A stretch of DNA of 26,296 nt from Zwartia sp. (lineage in GTDB: Bacteria > Pseudomonadota > Gammaproteobacteria > Burkholderiales > Burkholderiaceae_B). Positions 25,187-26,296 of the stretch are shown one piece after another. Within the stretch, counting starts at the first letter, position 1; each line of letters begins with the position of its first letter. Location of the stretch: assembly GCA_030653405.1 (NCBI GenBank), contig JAURZO010000223.1:1-26296 (forward strand). Direction: 5' to 3'. The translations under genes and the position numbers were made by a program. The notes under the pieces were generated by a model, which was given only the letters and a program-made list of their open reading frames with translations, was not told the DNA's origin and did not search any database.

Positions 25187-25212
25187 GACAGAGACTGTAT
25201 TGAGTTTCTGTC
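25187..25212 (+). other. Hairpin in the 86-base gap before the exporter gene
   Basis: GACAGAGACT and AGTTTCTGTC form a 10-base RNA stem (one G-U pair) with a six-base loop. No T-run follows, so it is not a typical terminator. It could be an mRNA processing or stability element, or chance. The rest of the gap (25163-25248) shows no clear promoter or Shine-Dalgarno. Confidence 0.5.
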
Positions 25213-25248
25213 GCTCCACCACTGACCGGATATTGATGTGAACTGTTT

Positions 25249-26296
25249 ATGCGTAGCCTGATGAAATCTGATCTCTTCGACTTTTTAAGTCGGGAGAGTC
25301 CGCGCGAACTGCGACGCATGATCTGGTTGTCTGTGTTTGTGGGTATCACTAACACGGCCCTGATTGGACTGATCAACATGGCGGCCACTGATGTGTCTAA
25401 AGGCGAGACCGTCACTTGGCAGTTTTTTGCTTTTGCAGGATTGCTGTTGTTGCTGTTGTTGGTGACGCGCCGCTCTAACGATGAAAATATCCGTAGCGCA
25501 CAGACCTTGATCTATCGTTTCAAGATCAAGATCATGAGTGATGTCTTTAAATCCAATCTAGGCAAAATCGACGAAATTGGTCGCAATTACATCATGGAGG
25601 TGTTGGCGCGGGATACACAGTCGGTGTCCTCTGCGGTCGGCGTGACCGTCACGACCTGTCAAGCTGTTGCCACACTCGTATTTCTGACGCTTTATATGGC
25701 GACGGTCTCGATGACCGCATTTTTGATTATTTTTGCATCGACGACTCTGATTCTTGTTGTGGGGGTGTCCGAACTGTTCAAGGTCACCGGCCAATTGCAA
25801 AAAGTCGCCGAACGTGAAGGGCAAGTCAATGCCATCTATGCAGACTACCTAAGCGGTTACAAAGAAATCAAGATGAACTCTGACCGCGCGTATGAAATCA
25901 CGCGTCACATGGTCCAGGAGTCCAAAGACGTTAATGAGGAAAAGGGTAAGCTGGTTGTCACGATCACGAACTTTTTCAACAACCTACAGATTTTGTTGTA
26001 TGTCATCGTCGGCATTATGGTGTTCGTCGTGCCTGTGATTTCGACGGATTTTTCCCCGCATGTCACGACAGCCGCAACGACCGCATTGTTTTTGGCGGGC
26101 TCACTCTCCGGCATTATCGTGAGCATTCCTAACCTCTCACAGGCGAACGTGGCCGCCCGCACGTTGCAGACGCTTGCGATGCGTCTGGCTGAAAGTGCCC
26201 AGGAAGCGCCTGACGACCGTGAAGAAATCTACGACGCGATCAAATCGATCAGTCTAGAGGGCGTTTGCTATCAACATCCCAATCAGGATAAGCGCG
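25249..26296 (+). CDS. Cyclic-peptide-type ABC exporter (SyrD/PvdE-like), N-terminal part
   Basis: 349 codons are visible of a half-size ABC exporter with a fused membrane domain and ATPase, the type that exports NRPS peptides or siderophore precursors. Hydrophobic segments are seen at about 25-45, 57-72, two close together at about 128-170, 240-265 and 278-300, giving a six-helix membrane domain. Between them lies the charged region GYKEIKMNSDRAYE, typical of this family. The window ends as the nucleotide-binding domain starts (ISLEGVCYQHP), before Walker A, so catalytic motifs cannot be checked. The start at 25249 lacks a Shine-Dalgarno; Met5 (25261) is an alternative. Its place next to the NRPS genes suggests it exports their product. 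It is the fourth gene of the rightward block. It could instead be a PvdE-like inner-membrane step in maturation. Confidence 0.88.
   Translation, partial: MRSLMKSDLFDFLSRESPRELRRMIWLSVFVGITNTALIGLINMAATDVSKGETVTWQFFAFAGLLLLLLLVTRRSNDENIRSAQTLIYRFKIKIMSDVFKSNLGKIDEIGRNYIMEVLARDTQSVSSAVGVTVTTCQAVATLVFLTLYMATVSMTAFLIIFASTTLILVVGVSELFKVTGQLQKVAEREGQVNAIYADYLSGYKEIKMNSDRAYEITRHMVQESKDVNEEKGKLVVTITNFFNNLQILLYVIVGIMVFVVPVISTDFSPHVTTAATTALFLAGSLSGIIVSIPNLSQANVAARTLQTLAMRLAESAQEAPDDREEIYDAIKSISLEGVCYQHPNQDKR

Noticed and set aside
1..26296. tRNA, rRNA, CRISPR arrays or insertion sequences
   Set aside because: No cloverleaf-like segment, regular direct-repeat array, transposase or flanking inverted repeats were seen by eye.

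Overview
The window covers the core of a large non-ribosomal peptide synthetase (NRPS) locus, probably from a proteobacterium. A beta- or gammaproteobacterium is suggested by the SyrD/PvdE-type exporter, the proteobacterial-looking MbtH protein and the linear C-A-T(-E) multi-module synthetases, but nothing here fixes the genus. Base composition looks moderate; I did not compute it. Both ends of the window cut through genes.

Leftward block (about 22.8 kb down to 1, minus strand). A small MbtH-like protein (22819-22583) is followed by two NRPS genes whose start codons overlap the stop of the preceding gene, so the three read as one translationally coupled operon. NRPS-1 (22583-12816, 3255 aa) has three C-A-T modules and begins with a starter-like condensation domain. 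NRPS-2 starts at 12826 and is still open at base 1, with at least 4275 codons. Its modules 4 and 5 are C-A-T-E, and module 6 is C-A-T followed by the start of an E domain. Substrate codes read by eye suggest X (hydrophobic or aromatic-like) - Ser-like - Pro-like - D-Ser - D-Phe - D-Asn-like, then further residues encoded to the left. No thioesterase is in the window, so the chain end and any cyclisation lie outside it.

Divergent intergenic region (22820-23075). It must hold the promoters for both directions. I see no convincing sigma-70 boxes or Fur box, only a small imperfect palindrome.

Rightward block (23076 to 26296, plus strand). It contains a 164-aa DUF697-type membrane-associated protein, a strong intrinsic terminator, an orphan ParA-family ATPase with no ParB, a second and larger DUF697 protein with a basic, probably disordered N-terminus, and a cyclic-peptide-type ABC exporter cut by the window end before its Walker A motif. 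A ParA ATPase flanked by two related DUF697 proteins, between a synthetase operon and its likely exporter, is the most unusual part of the window. By inference it may position or organise the assembly line or the exporter at the membrane.

Together the genes read as: MbtH activates the adenylation domains, NRPS-1 and NRPS-2 build a peptide that may be acylated and contains several D-residues, and the ABC exporter moves it out. The ParA/DUF697 trio has an unknown, possibly spatial, role.
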